The position numbers were made by a program, and so were the translations under genes. From Geojedonia litorea (lineage in GTDB: Bacteria; Bacteroidota; Bacteroidia; Flavobacteriales; Flavobacteriaceae): DNA of 64,000 nt. Below, in pieces: positions 43,524-50,543 of this stretch. The notes under the pieces are model-generated. The model was given only the letters and a program-made list of their open reading frames with translations, was not told the DNA's origin and made no database searches. The stretch lies in assembly GCF_042654525.1 (NCBI RefSeq), contig NZ_JBHSGP010000007.1, positions 124,001 through 188,000 on the forward strand, in the 5' to 3' direction. Every line of letters starts with the position of its first letter. Position 1 is the first letter of the stretch.

Positions 43524-44393
43524 ATGAAATCCCACTTTATGTTTTCTAAACAGCAGCGAAGTGGGATTTTTTTATTCCTAGTCCTCATAATTGTATTGCA
43601 ATGTGTGTATTTTTTTGTTGATCTGCCTTCAAGTGAAATCACTGTAGATGAAAAGGAAATATCCAAATTTGAACATGAAATTGATTCCCTGCGATTGGCG
43701 GCATATGAAGAAAACAAACCAATTCTCTATCCTTTTAATCCTAACTATATTACAGATTATAAAGGCTACACTTTAGGAATGTCAGGTGATGAAATCGATA
43801 GACTTTTTAAATTTAGGGCACAAGATAAATGGATTAATTCTACTCAAGAATTTCAAAATGTAACAAAGGTATCAGATTCATTACTGGAAATTATTTCACC
43901 ATATTTTCAATTTCCAGAATGGATTACTAATCCTAAAGTGAAAACGTCAAATTATAAATACCAAAGTTTTGGGGCTAAAACATTAGCAGAAAAACAAGAC
44001 TTAAATACAGCTACGGCACAACAACTCCAAAAAATCAATGGTATTGGTGAAGCACTTTCAGATAGGATTATAAAATATAGAAATAAGTTCAACGGTGGTT
44101 TTATCGCAGATATCCAACTTTACGACATTTATGGGTTGAGCCCAGAAGTTATTGAGCGTATTTTGAATGAGTTTACAGTTAAAACGCCAAGATCCATTGA
44201 AAAACTAAATTTGAATACTGCAACGGCCAATCAATTAGTAACTATTCAATATATAGATTATGAAATTGCACATCATATTATTGAAAGGCGCATACTCATT
44301 GAAGGTTATAAATCACTTGACGATTTATTAAAGGTTAAAAACTTTCCAGTAAATAAAATTGAGATAATTAAGTTATATTTGACCCTCGAATAA
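43524..44393 (+). CDS. Membrane-anchored protein with tandem helix-hairpin-helix domains (ComEA-like)
   Basis: 289 residues. One N-terminal membrane helix (RSGIFLFLVLIIVLQCVYFF, residues about 12-31) is followed by a polar stretch. Two HhH repeats come next: LNTATAQQLQKINGIGEALSDRIIKYRNKF and LNTATANQLVTIQYIDYEIAHHIIERR. An earlier half-repeat (TLGMSGDEIDRLFKFRAQDKW) suggests a third. The plan resembles ComEA, the DNA receptor of natural transformation, but with more repeats. DNA binding in the periplasm is likely; a role in DNA uptake is inferred. It lies 17 bases after the AGCS gene, and the acyl-CoA dehydrogenase follows after 18 bases. Confidence 0.8.
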   Translation: MKSHFMFSKQQRSGIFLFLVLIIVLQCVYFFVDLPSSEITVDEKEISKFEHEIDSLRLAAYEENKPILYPFNPNYITDYKGYTLGMSGDEIDRLFKFRAQDKWINSTQEFQNVTKVSDSLLEIISPYFQFPEWITNPKVKTSNYKYQSFGAKTLAEKQDLNTATAQQLQKINGIGEALSDRIIKYRNKFNGGFIADIQLYDIYGLSPEVIERILNEFTVKTPRSIEKLNLNTATANQLVTIQYIDYEIAHHIIERRILIEGYKSLDDLLKVKNFPVNKIEIIKLYLTLE

Positions 44394-44411
44394 AAATTAA
44401 AAATTGCGCAT

Positions 44412-45581
44412 ATGAATAGCATGTACTTCACTGAAGAACATCAAATGTTTAGACAGAGTTTAAAGGATTTCTTGCAAAAGGAAGTTGTTCCTCATATTGA
44501 AAAATGGGAAAAATCAGGAACCATTGATCGGTTTATTTGGAAAAAATTTGGAGAGATGGGATTCTTTGGACTTCCTTATCCTGAAGAATATGGGGGACTA
44601 AATCTAGATTTATTTTATACCGTTATTCTTTTAGAAGAAATGCAGAAAATTAATTCTGGTGGCTTTGCTGCTGCCATTTGGGCTCATGTGTATTTGGCAA
44701 TGACTCATGTTAATAAGGAAGGAAATAACGACATTAAAGAGCGTTATTTAGCGCCAAGTATTACAGGAGATAAAATAGGATGCTTATGCGTAACCGAACC
44801 TTTTGGAGGAAGTGATGTTGCCGGAATGCGAACTACTGCAGTTAAAAAAGGAGACACCTATATTATAAATGGTTCAAAAACGTTTATCACCAATGGGGTT
44901 TATTGCGATTATATGGTTGTTGCTGCTAAAACAAATCCAGAATTAGGCAACAAGGGTATTAGTATGTTTGTTATAGATAAGGATACTCCTGGTGTTTCAG
45001 CTTCAAAATTAGACAAGCTAGGTTGGAGGGCTTCTGATACTGCAGAAATCGCTTTTGATAATGTTAGTATACCTGCTCATAATTTAATGGGTGAAGAGAA
45101 TAAAGGGTTTCCGTATATAATGCAACATTTTGCGCTTGAGCGTTTAATTATGGGGATTAATGCCCATGCACGAGCAGAGTATGCTTTAGATTATGCGCAA
45201 CAATACATGTCTGAACGTAAAACTTTTGGTAAAGCAATAAATAAATACCAGGCCCTTCGCCATAAATTTGCTGACATGTACAGTTTTATGGAAATCTGTA
45301 AAGAATATAATTATACGGTTGCTAGCAGACTAAATAAGGGTGAATACGTAGTTAAAGAAGCTACGATTTCAAAATTGCAGTCTACAAAAATGGCTGATGA
45401 GGTAGTTTATGGTTGTCTTCAGTTTTTAGGCGGTTATGGTTATATGGAAGATTATCCGATGGCAAGATTGTTTAGAGATAGCCGTCTTGGACCTATTGGA
45501 GGAGGCACTTCAGAAATCTTAAGGGAGATTATCGCCAAAATGGTTATCGATAAAAAAGATTATAAGCCAGCTACGAAATAA
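44412..45581 (+). CDS. Acyl-CoA dehydrogenase (IVD/LCAD-type base position)
   Basis: 389 residues, complete FAD-dependent acyl-CoA dehydrogenase. Features include CLCVTEPFGGSDVAGMRTTAVKKGD (flavin/substrate loop), GSKTFITNG, and GYGYMEDYPMARLFRDSRLGPIGGGTSEI. The position that holds the catalytic Glu in medium-chain enzymes is Gly here (IGGGTSEI). Glu243 in HFALERLIMG takes its place, as in isovaleryl- and long-chain enzymes. It oxidises an acyl-CoA in fatty acid or branched-chain amino acid breakdown. It starts at ATG 44412 and follows the HhH gene by 18 bases. Confidence 0.93.
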   Translation: MNSMYFTEEHQMFRQSLKDFLQKEVVPHIEKWEKSGTIDRFIWKKFGEMGFFGLPYPEEYGGLNLDLFYTVILLEEMQKINSGGFAAAIWAHVYLAMTHVNKEGNNDIKERYLAPSITGDKIGCLCVTEPFGGSDVAGMRTTAVKKGDTYIINGSKTFITNGVYCDYMVVAAKTNPELGNKGISMFVIDKDTPGVSASKLDKLGWRASDTAEIAFDNVSIPAHNLMGEENKGFPYIMQHFALERLIMGINAHARAEYALDYAQQYMSERKTFGKAINKYQALRHKFADMYSFMEICKEYNYTVASRLNKGEYVVKEATISKLQSTKMADEVVYGCLQFLGGYGYMEDYPMARLFRDSRLGPIGGGTSEILREIIAKMVIDKKDYKPATK

Positions 45582-45641
45582 GCTTAAAATGTGGGTCTTA
45601 AGTGATTAATATTAAAGATGGTTAAAAAAAGTTTTTTTTTA

Positions 45642-45671
45642 TTGCTAATTGTAAATAAGGTTTTATATTTG
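45642..45671 (+). promoter_or_regulatory. rpsU promoter
   Basis: -33 TTG (45642-45644), 19-nt spacer, -7 TATATTTG (45664-45671): an almost ideal Bacteroidota housekeeping promoter. It lies 37 bases before the start codon. Confidence 0.75.
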
Positions 45672-45690
45672 CAAACCGAAATTTAAAAGA

Positions 45691-45698
45691 GAGGAGGT
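45691..45698 (+). promoter_or_regulatory. Strong Shine-Dalgarno sequence of rpsU
   Basis: GAGGAGGT lies 10 nt before ATG 45708 and is a near-full match to the 16S 3' end. Neighbouring ribosomal genes (rplK, rplL, tuf, rpoB) have A/T-rich leaders without it. In Flavobacterium johnsoniae, bS21 helps hide the anti-SD and rpsU itself carries a strong SD, which gives autoregulation. The same layout is seen here. Confidence 0.85.
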
Positions 45699-45707
45699 TA
45701 AGACACT

Positions 45708-45902
45708 ATGTTAATAATACCAATTAAAGAAGGAGAGAATATAGATAGAGCACTAAAGCGCTTCAAACGTAAGTTTGATAAAACTGGTGCGAAACGTCAA
45801 TTGCAAAATCGTAAGCAATTCACCAAGCCTTCTGTAGAACGTAGAGCGCAGATTCAAAAAGCACAATACATTCAGAGATTAAGAGATCAAGAAAATATAT
45901 AA
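45708..45902 (+). CDS. rpsU: 30S ribosomal protein bS21
   Basis: 64 residues: MLIIPIKEGENIDRALKRFKRKFDKTG and then a highly basic helix (RQLQNRKQFTKPSVERRAQIQKAQYIQRLRDQENI). This is typical of Bacteroidota bS21. It binds the 30S platform near the 16S 3' end. Its mRNA has the strong SD noted separately, while almost no other gene here does. It is a single-gene unit with its own promoter and an intrinsic terminator at 45920-45949. Gene order rpsU - xer - hpf - tRNA - tuf is conserved in the family as I recall it. Confidence 0.96.
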   Translation: MLIIPIKEGENIDRALKRFKRKFDKTGAKRQLQNRKQFTKPSVERRAQIQKAQYIQRLRDQENI

Positions 45903-45919
45903 ATATATATTCAACATTT

Positions 45920-45949
45920 AAAAGTCCCGCAATTGCGGGACTTTTTTTT
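45920..45949 (+). terminator. Intrinsic terminator after rpsU
   Basis: 11-bp perfect stem AAAAGTCCCGC (45920-45930) with GCGGGACTTTT (45935-45945), AATT loop, followed by more Ts. Confidence 0.92.
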
Positions 45950-46010
45950 GTATATATCTATAGTTAATCTAAAATCTTTGTATTTTTAGATTGTACTACT
46001 AAATTCTACC

Positions 46011-46901
46011 ATGTCGTTTAAATTATTTACGGATTATCTCGAACACGAAAAAAATTATTCAGGGCATACAATTATATCCTATCAAAGAGATTTAGAATCC
46101 TTTCAATCATTTATAACAAACGAGTGTAAGGATAATGAAGTAGCTCATGTGAATTATCCGCAAATTAGAAATTGGATTGTACATTTAGTAGACAGCGGAA
46201 TCAGTAATAGAAGTATTAATAGAAAAATTTCGTCATTAAACACCTATTTTAAATTTCTTTTAAAAACAAATTCAATTACTACTAACCCATTAGCAAAACA
46301 TAAGGCACTTAAAACAAGCAAAAAAGTTCAAATTCCATTTTCAGAGCAAGAAATGAATTTGGTTTTACAAGAGTTAAATCAAGACTCTGGTTTTGAAGCT
46401 GTTCGTAATAAGTTAATTGTGGAATTATTTTATGCAACTGGGATTAGACGCATTGAATTGATACAAATAAAAATTATCGATATTGACTTTTCAAATAAAA
46501 CCTTAAAGGTATTAGGGAAGAGAAATAAAGAACGCTATATTCCGTTAATAAATTCGGTTATCGATACCTTACAATCCTATTTGGGAGAACGGAATAATCT
46601 TGAAGTTATAAAAGATAAATCATTTCTTTTTTTAACAAAAAAGGGAGTTAAAATTTATGAAACCCTTGTGTACAGAATTATAAATGATTATTTTAGTAAA
46701 GCATCTAGTAAAGTAAAGCGAAGCCCTCATATATTGAGGCACTCATTTGCTACGCATTTACTAAATCAAGGTGCAAATTTAAATGCTGTAAAAGAACTTT
46801 TGGGTCATTCAAGTCTTGCAGCTACTCAAGTTTATACTCATAATAGTATAGCAGAGTTAAAAAAGGTGTATGCCAATGCACACCCCAGAAGTAAGAAGTA
46901 A
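46011..46901 (+). CDS. Tyrosine recombinase of the XerC/XerD type
   Basis: 296 residues. An N-terminal SAM-like core-binding domain (1-85) and a C-terminal catalytic domain hold the full active site: Arg146 (GIRRIEL), Lys170 (LGKRNK), His240 and Arg243 (HILRHSFATHLL), His266 (LLGHSSL), and the nucleophile Tyr275 (TQVYTHN). Size and motifs fit the chromosome-dimer-resolution Xer family; which of the two Xer roles it plays is not decidable. It lies between rpsU and hpf, not beside a mobile element, so it is a housekeeping gene and not an integrase. No att-like repeats were seen. Confidence 0.92.
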   Translation: MSFKLFTDYLEHEKNYSGHTIISYQRDLESFQSFITNECKDNEVAHVNYPQIRNWIVHLVDSGISNRSINRKISSLNTYFKFLLKTNSITTNPLAKHKALKTSKKVQIPFSEQEMNLVLQELNQDSGFEAVRNKLIVELFYATGIRRIELIQIKIIDIDFSNKTLKVLGKRNKERYIPLINSVIDTLQSYLGERNNLEVIKDKSFLFLTKKGVKIYETLVYRIINDYFSKASSKVKRSPHILRHSFATHLLNQGANLNAVKELLGHSSLAATQVYTHNSIAELKKVYANAHPRSKK

Positions 46902-46965
46902 CATGTAATGTCTAATCTAAAAATGAGAAATTAATAGCATCTCATTTTTATTAAAACCTGAACAG

Positions 46966-47268
46966 ATGAAAGTAAACACGCAATCCGTAAACTTTAGTGC
47001 AGACAAGAAGTTAATTGATTTCATTCAAAAACGTATGGATAAGTTGGATTTATTTTATGACAAAGTCATCCAATCAGATGTGTATTTGAAAGTAGAAAAT
47101 ACCAGTGATAAGGAGAATAAAGTTTTTGAAGCACGCGTTAGTGTGCCAGGAGATAGTTTTGTTGTAAAAAAACAGTGTAAGACGTTTGAGGAAGGGGCCG
47201 ATATGGCAGTTTCATCATTAGAAAGACAGCTAAAAAAGAGAAAAGAAAAATTAAGAGCACATTCGTAA
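46966..47268 (+). CDS. hpf: Ribosome hibernation-promoting factor (short HPF/RaiA type)
   Basis: 100 residues: MKVNTQSVNFSADKKLIDFIQKRMDKLDLFYDKVIQSDVYLKVENTSDKENKVFEARVSVPGDSFVVKKQCKTFEEGADMAVSSLERQL, spread over about 90 residues, with the basic tail KKRKEKLRAHS. This is the beta-alpha-beta-beta-beta-alpha fold of HPF/YfiA proteins, which bind between the tRNA sites of idle ribosomes. It is the short form, with no C-terminal dimerisation domain. It lies 64 bases after xer. A terminator-like hairpin follows downstream of the next promoter. Confidence 0.94.
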   Translation: MKVNTQSVNFSADKKLIDFIQKRMDKLDLFYDKVIQSDVYLKVENTSDKENKVFEARVSVPGDSFVVKKQCKTFEEGADMAVSSLERQLKKRKEKLRAHS

Positions 47269-47289
47269 TAAAATTTTTCAAAAAATGTT

Positions 47290-47318
47290 TTGAATAAAAA
47301 AATAAATCTCTACATTTG
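47290..47318 (+). promoter_or_regulatory. Promoter of the tRNA-tuf operon
   Basis: -33 TTG at 47290-47292, 18-nt spacer, -7 TACATTTG at 47311-47318. The start site would fall near 47324, i.e. inside the hairpin listed next. Confidence 0.75.
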
Positions 47319-47322
47319 CAGT

Positions 47323-47346
47323 CCGTTAGAAATAGCGGGCTTTTTT
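47323..47346 (+). terminator. Terminator-like hairpin right at the tRNA-operon start site
   Basis: Stem CCGTTA / TAGCGG (47323-47328 with 47333-47338, one G-U) with GAAA tetraloop, then GC and six Ts. It can stop transcripts coming from hpf. For new transcripts begun at the promoter just upstream it would sit at the very 5' end. Confidence 0.55.
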
Positions 47347-47368
47347 ATGGTTAAAAAAGTAGTGAAAA

Positions 47369-47442
47369 GCCGATGTAGCTCAGCTGGCTAGAGCAGCTGA
47401 TTTGTAATCAGCAGGTCGTGGGTTCGAGTCCCTCCATCGGCT
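47369..47442 (+). tRNA. tRNA-Thr (TGT)
   Basis: Acceptor GCCGATG pairs with CATCGGC. The anticodon stem GCTGA/TCAGC encloses TTTGTAA, anticodon TGT. The T arm carries GTTCGAGTC. Discriminator T; CCA not encoded. Confidence 0.97.
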
Positions 47443-47474
47443 CAAGTTCTTTTAAAAACTTAATGAAATATTTT

Positions 47475-47556
47475 GGGGAGATACTCAAGCGGCCAACGAG
47501 GACAGACTGTAAATCTGTTGTTTTTAACTTCGCAGGTTCGAATCCTGCTCTCCCCA
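47475..47556 (+). tRNA. tRNA-Tyr (GTA)
   Basis: Acceptor GGGGAGA with TCTCCCC. Anticodon stem ACAGA/TCTGT, loop CTGTAAA (anticodon GTA). A long class II variable arm follows (TTGTTTTTAACTTCG). Length 82 nt. Confidence 0.96.
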
Positions 47557-47587
47557 CAAAATATTCAAGGTCTAGACCTTAAAAATT

Positions 47588-47660
47588 GCGGGAGTAGCTC
47601 AGTTGGTAGAGCGTCAGCCTTCCAAGCTGAATGTCGCCGGTTCGAACCCGGTCTCCCGCT
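47588..47660 (+). tRNA. tRNA-Gly (TCC)
   Basis: Acceptor GCGGGAG with CTCCCGC, anticodon loop CTTCCAA (TCC), T arm GGTTCGAACC, discriminator T as expected for Gly. Confidence 0.97.
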
Positions 47661-47665
47661 CAAAA

Positions 47666-47724
47666 ATTTACGAGTTACGGTATGCGATTATTAATCGTAA
47701 ATCTAAAATCGGCAAATCGTAAAT
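47666..47724. repeat. Short repeats in the tRNA-Gly to tRNA-Thr spacer
   Basis: AATCGTAAAT occurs twice as a direct repeat (47693-47702 and 47715-47724). Its inverse core ATTTACGA is at 47666-47673. This lies between tRNA genes and fits the word-like intergenic repeats of this family. Confidence 0.5.
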
Positions 47725-47729
47725 GAAAA

Positions 47730-47801
47730 GCCGGTGTAGCTCAGGGGTAGAGCGTTTCCTTGGTAAGGAAGAGGTCACGGGTTCAAATCCCGTCATTGGC
47801 T
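47730..47801 (+). tRNA. tRNA-Thr (GGT)
   Basis: Acceptor GCCGGTG with CATTGGC (two G-U pairs). Anticodon loop TTGGTAA (GGT). T arm GGGTTCAAATCCC. Discriminator T. It lies 56 bases before the tuf start. Confidence 0.96.
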
Positions 47802-47856
47802 CTTAAAAAAAATTGAATTGAACACTAATATTAAATAAGATTAAAATAAATTAAAC

Positions 47857-49044
47857 ATGGCAAAGGCAACTTTCGATCGTTCAAAACCACACTTAAATAT
47901 AGGTACAATTGGACACGTAGATCACGGTAAAACAACTTTAACTGCTGCTATTACTAAAGTATTAGCTGATGCAGGTTTTTCAGAAGCAAGATCATTTGAT
48001 CAAATTGATAACGCTCCAGAAGAAAAAGAAAGAGGTATCACAATTAATACGTCACACGTAGAATATGCAACAGCTAATCGTCACTACGCTCACGTTGACT
48101 GTCCAGGTCACGCGGATTACGTAAAGAACATGGTTACTGGTGCTGCTCAAATGGATGGTGCCATTCTTGTGGTTGCAGCGACAGATGGTCCAATGCCACA
48201 AACTCGTGAGCACATTCTATTAGGTCGTCAAGTAGGTATTCCTCGTATCGTTGTGTTCATGAATAAAGTGGATATGGTTGATGATGATGAGCTTTTAGAA
48301 TTAGTTGAAATGGAAATCAGAGATTTATTGTCTTTCTATGAATATGATGGTGACAATGGTCCTGTTATTGCTGGTTCTGCTTTAGGTGCACTTAACGGTG
48401 AGCAAAAGTGGGTTGATTCAGTTATACAATTAATGGAATCTGTTGATTCTTGGATTGAAGAGCCATTACGTGAGGTTGATAAGCCTTTCTTGATGCCAAT
48501 CGAAGATGTATTCTCTATTACAGGTCGTGGTACAGTTGCTACAGGTCGTATTGAAACAGGTATTGCTAATACTGGTGATCCAGTAGAGATTATTGGTATG
48601 GGTGCTCAAAAATTGACATCTACTATTACTGGTATCGAAATGTTCCGTCAAATCCTTAATAGAGGTGAAGCTGGAGATAACGCAGGTATCTTATTAAGAG
48701 GTATTGAGAAGTCTCAAATTTCTCGTGGTATGGTAATTACAAAACCAGGTTCTGTAACACCTCACGCTAAATTTAAAGCTGAAGTTTATATCCTTAAAAA
48801 AGAAGAAGGTGGTCGTCACACACCATTCCATAATAATTACCGTCCTCAATTCTACGTACGTACAACTGACGTAACAGGAAACATCGCGTTACCTGATGGA
48901 GTAGAGATGGTAATGCCAGGAGACAACTTAACTATTACTGTTGAGCTAATCCAACCAATTGCAATGAACGTAGGTTTACGTTTCGCAATTCGTGAAGGTG
49001 GTCGTACAGTAGGTGCTGGTCAGGTAACTGAAATTTTAGACTAA
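47857..49044 (+). CDS. tuf: Elongation factor Tu
   Basis: 395 residues, normal length. P-loop GHVDHGKTT (19-27), RGITIN in switch I, DCPGHADYVKNM in switch II, NKVDMVD for guanine binding, and domains 2-3 through to GGRTVGAGQVTEILD. EF-Tu carries aminoacyl-tRNA to the ribosome. It sits behind the four tRNA genes in the same order and with the same anticodons as the tufB operon of E. coli (Thr-TGT, Tyr-GTA, Gly-TCC, Thr-GGT). Codon use is strongly biased toward highly expressed-gene choices (many CGT, GGT). No SD precedes the ATG. Confidence 0.99.
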   Translation: MAKATFDRSKPHLNIGTIGHVDHGKTTLTAAITKVLADAGFSEARSFDQIDNAPEEKERGITINTSHVEYATANRHYAHVDCPGHADYVKNMVTGAAQMDGAILVVAATDGPMPQTREHILLGRQVGIPRIVVFMNKVDMVDDDELLELVEMEIRDLLSFYEYDGDNGPVIAGSALGALNGEQKWVDSVIQLMESVDSWIEEPLREVDKPFLMPIEDVFSITGRGTVATGRIETGIANTGDPVEIIGMGAQKLTSTITGIEMFRQILNRGEAGDNAGILLRGIEKSQISRGMVITKPGSVTPHAKFKAEVYILKKEEGGRHTPFHNNYRPQFYVRTTDVTGNIALPDGVEMVMPGDNLTITVELIQPIAMNVGLRFAIREGGRTVGAGQVTEILD

Positions 49045-49067
49045 ATATTACCATAAAAATATGAGTT

Positions 49068-49097
49068 AAGGTGTCATGCGAAAAAGTGTGACGCCTT
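49068..49097 (+). other. Hairpin between tuf and tRNA-Trp
   Basis: AAGGTGTCA (49068-49076) with TGACGCCTT (49089-49097), nine pairs including one G-U. No T tract follows, so an RNA-processing or mRNA-end-stabilising role fits better than termination. Confidence 0.5.
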
Positions 49098-49108
49098 GAT
49101 TTATATTT

Positions 49109-49181
49109 ACGGGTTTAGCTCAGTTGGTAGAGCACTGGTCTCCAAAACCAGGTGTCGGGAGTTCGAGCCTCTCAACCCGTG
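49109..49181 (+). tRNA. tRNA-Trp (CCA)
   Basis: Acceptor ACGGGTT with AACCCGT, anticodon stem CTGGT/ACCAG around CTCCAAA (CCA), T loop TTCGAGC, discriminator G as usual for Trp. Confidence 0.97.
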
Positions 49182-49250
49182 CGAATAAAAAGAAGGAGAG
49201 TAAATTACTCTAATAAACTAGAGCTTACTTTTTAAGATAATAAAAATCAG

Positions 49251-49442
49251 ATGGCAGGAATTACAAATTATATCAAAGAGTCTTTTGAAGAATTAAAGAA
49301 TAATGTCACTTGGCCAATATGGTCAGAAGTGCAACGATTAACTGTTGTAGTGGCTGTATTTTCAATCATTTTTTCATTGGCAATTTGGGGAGTAGATACT
49401 GTTTTCAGTAAAGTTATTAAAGCCTATTTTAGTTGGATTTAA
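49251..49442 (+). CDS. secE: Preprotein translocase subunit SecE
   Basis: 63 residues: a short amphipathic segment (ITNYIKESFEELKNNVTWPIWSEVQRLT, with the conserved E-L-x-x-V-x-W-P) and one membrane helix (VVVAVFSIIFSLAIWGVDTVFSKVI). This is the minimal one-helix SecE that clamps SecY in the inner membrane. It lies 69 bases after tRNA-Trp and 20 bases before nusG, the standard order. Confidence 0.96.
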   Translation: MAGITNYIKESFEELKNNVTWPIWSEVQRLTVVVAVFSIIFSLAIWGVDTVFSKVIKAYFSWI

Positions 49443-49462
49443 CTAAAAATAAAGTCGCAAGA

Positions 49463-50020
49463 ATGTCTGAAACTAGTGTAAATAAAAAATGGTACGTCGT
49501 TAGAGCCGTAAGTGGTCAAGAAAATAAGATCAAGTCTTATATCGAAAATGAAATTTCTAGATTAGGTCTTGAGGATTATGTTGAGCAGGTTCTGGTTCCT
49601 ACTGAAAAAGTAATACAAATTCGTAACGGTAAGAAGATAAACAAAGAACGTGTTTATTTTCCAGGTTATATAATGATTCAAGCTAATTTAAGTGGAGAGA
49701 TTCCACATATTATTAGATCAATTACCAATGTAATTGGCTTTTTGGGAGAAACAAAAGGCGGAGATCCAGTGCCATTAAGACAGTCTGAAGTGAATAGAAT
49801 GTTAGGTAAAGTGGATGAGCTTTCGGTAGATGCAGATGCTAACATCGCTATACCTTTTACTTTAGGACAAACAGTAAAAGTAATTGATGGACCATTCAAT
49901 GGATTTGATGGGACCATAGAAAAGATAAATGAAGAAAAGCGTAAACTCGAAGTAATGGTGAAAATTTTCGGAAGAAAAACACCTTTAGAATTGAGTTATA
50001 TGCAAGTTGAAAAAGTTTAA
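49463..50020 (+). CDS. nusG: Transcription termination/antitermination factor NusG
   Basis: 185 residues from ATG 49463. A longer frame from 49433 overlaps the end of secE and is rejected. The NGN domain has KKWYVVRAVSGQENKIKSYIENEISRLGLEDYVEQVLVPTEKV in its first 60 residues. GYIMIQANLSGEIPHIIRSITNVIGFLG follows, and the C-terminal KOW domain has FTLGQTVKVIDGPFNGFDGTIEKI. It binds RNA polymerase and couples transcription to translation or termination. It sits between secE and rplK. Confidence 0.96.
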   Translation: MSETSVNKKWYVVRAVSGQENKIKSYIENEISRLGLEDYVEQVLVPTEKVIQIRNGKKINKERVYFPGYIMIQANLSGEIPHIIRSITNVIGFLGETKGGDPVPLRQSEVNRMLGKVDELSVDADANIAIPFTLGQTVKVIDGPFNGFDGTIEKINEEKRKLEVMVKIFGRKTPLELSYMQVEKV

Positions 50021-50091
50021 TAATTGTTACAACAGATAGCGTATGTCTTTTTGCTTCCAATCTAAAAGATGTACAAACTAAATTTATTAAA

Positions 50092-50532
50092 ATGGCAAAA
50101 GAATTAAGTAAAGTAGTTAAGTTACAAGTTCGGGGAGGTGCTGCGAATCCGTCGCCACCGGTAGGACCCGCTTTAGGAGCTGCTGGAGTTAATATCATGG
50201 AATTTTGCAAACAGTTTAACGCTAGAACTCAGGATAAACCTGGTAAAGTTCTTCCAGTTGTTATTTCTGTTTTCAAAGATAAATCCTTTGATTTTGTAAT
50301 AAAAACTCCTCCAGCTGCTGTACAATTATTGGAAGCGGCCAAAGTAAAAAAAGGATCTGGAGAACCGAACAGAAAAAAAGTAGCGAAAGTAACTTGGGAC
50401 CAAGTTAAAGCTATAGCAGAAGACAAAATGCAAGATTTAAATGCATTTACAATCGATTCTGCAATGAAGATGGTTGCAGGTACTGCAAGATCAATGGGTA
50501 TAACTGTTAAAGGCGGTCAAGCACCCAACTAA
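50092..50532 (+). CDS. rplK: 50S ribosomal protein uL11
   Basis: 146 residues. VVKLQVRGGAANPSPPVGPALGAAGVNIMEFCKQFNARTQ and the C-terminal RNA-binding domain (AKVKKGSGEPNRKKVAKVTWDQVKAIAEDKMQDLNAF...GTARSMGITVKG) are intact. It forms the base of the ribosomal stalk with 23S rRNA and bL12. A-rich leader without SD. The 71-base gap from nusG shows no promoter. rplA follows after 11 bases. Confidence 0.98.
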   Translation: MAKELSKVVKLQVRGGAANPSPPVGPALGAAGVNIMEFCKQFNARTQDKPGKVLPVVISVFKDKSFDFVIKTPPAAVQLLEAAKVKKGSGEPNRKKVAKVTWDQVKAIAEDKMQDLNAFTIDSAMKMVAGTARSMGITVKGGQAPN

Positions 50533-50543
50533 AAATTTTTGAA

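Noticed and set aside
46011..46901. Integrase of a mobile element
   Set aside because: Housekeeping neighbours (rpsU, hpf), Xer-type size and motifs, no att repeats at the tRNA genes.
47473..47694. 73-residue open frame across tRNA-Tyr and tRNA-Gly
   Set aside because: It translates tRNA sequence; the tRNA folds are complete, so the frame is a shadow.
49182..49250. Small hairpin CTCTA...TAGAG before secE as a terminator
   Set aside because: Only 5 bp with a broken T run; secE and nusG are expected to be co-transcribed with tuf or a local promoter.
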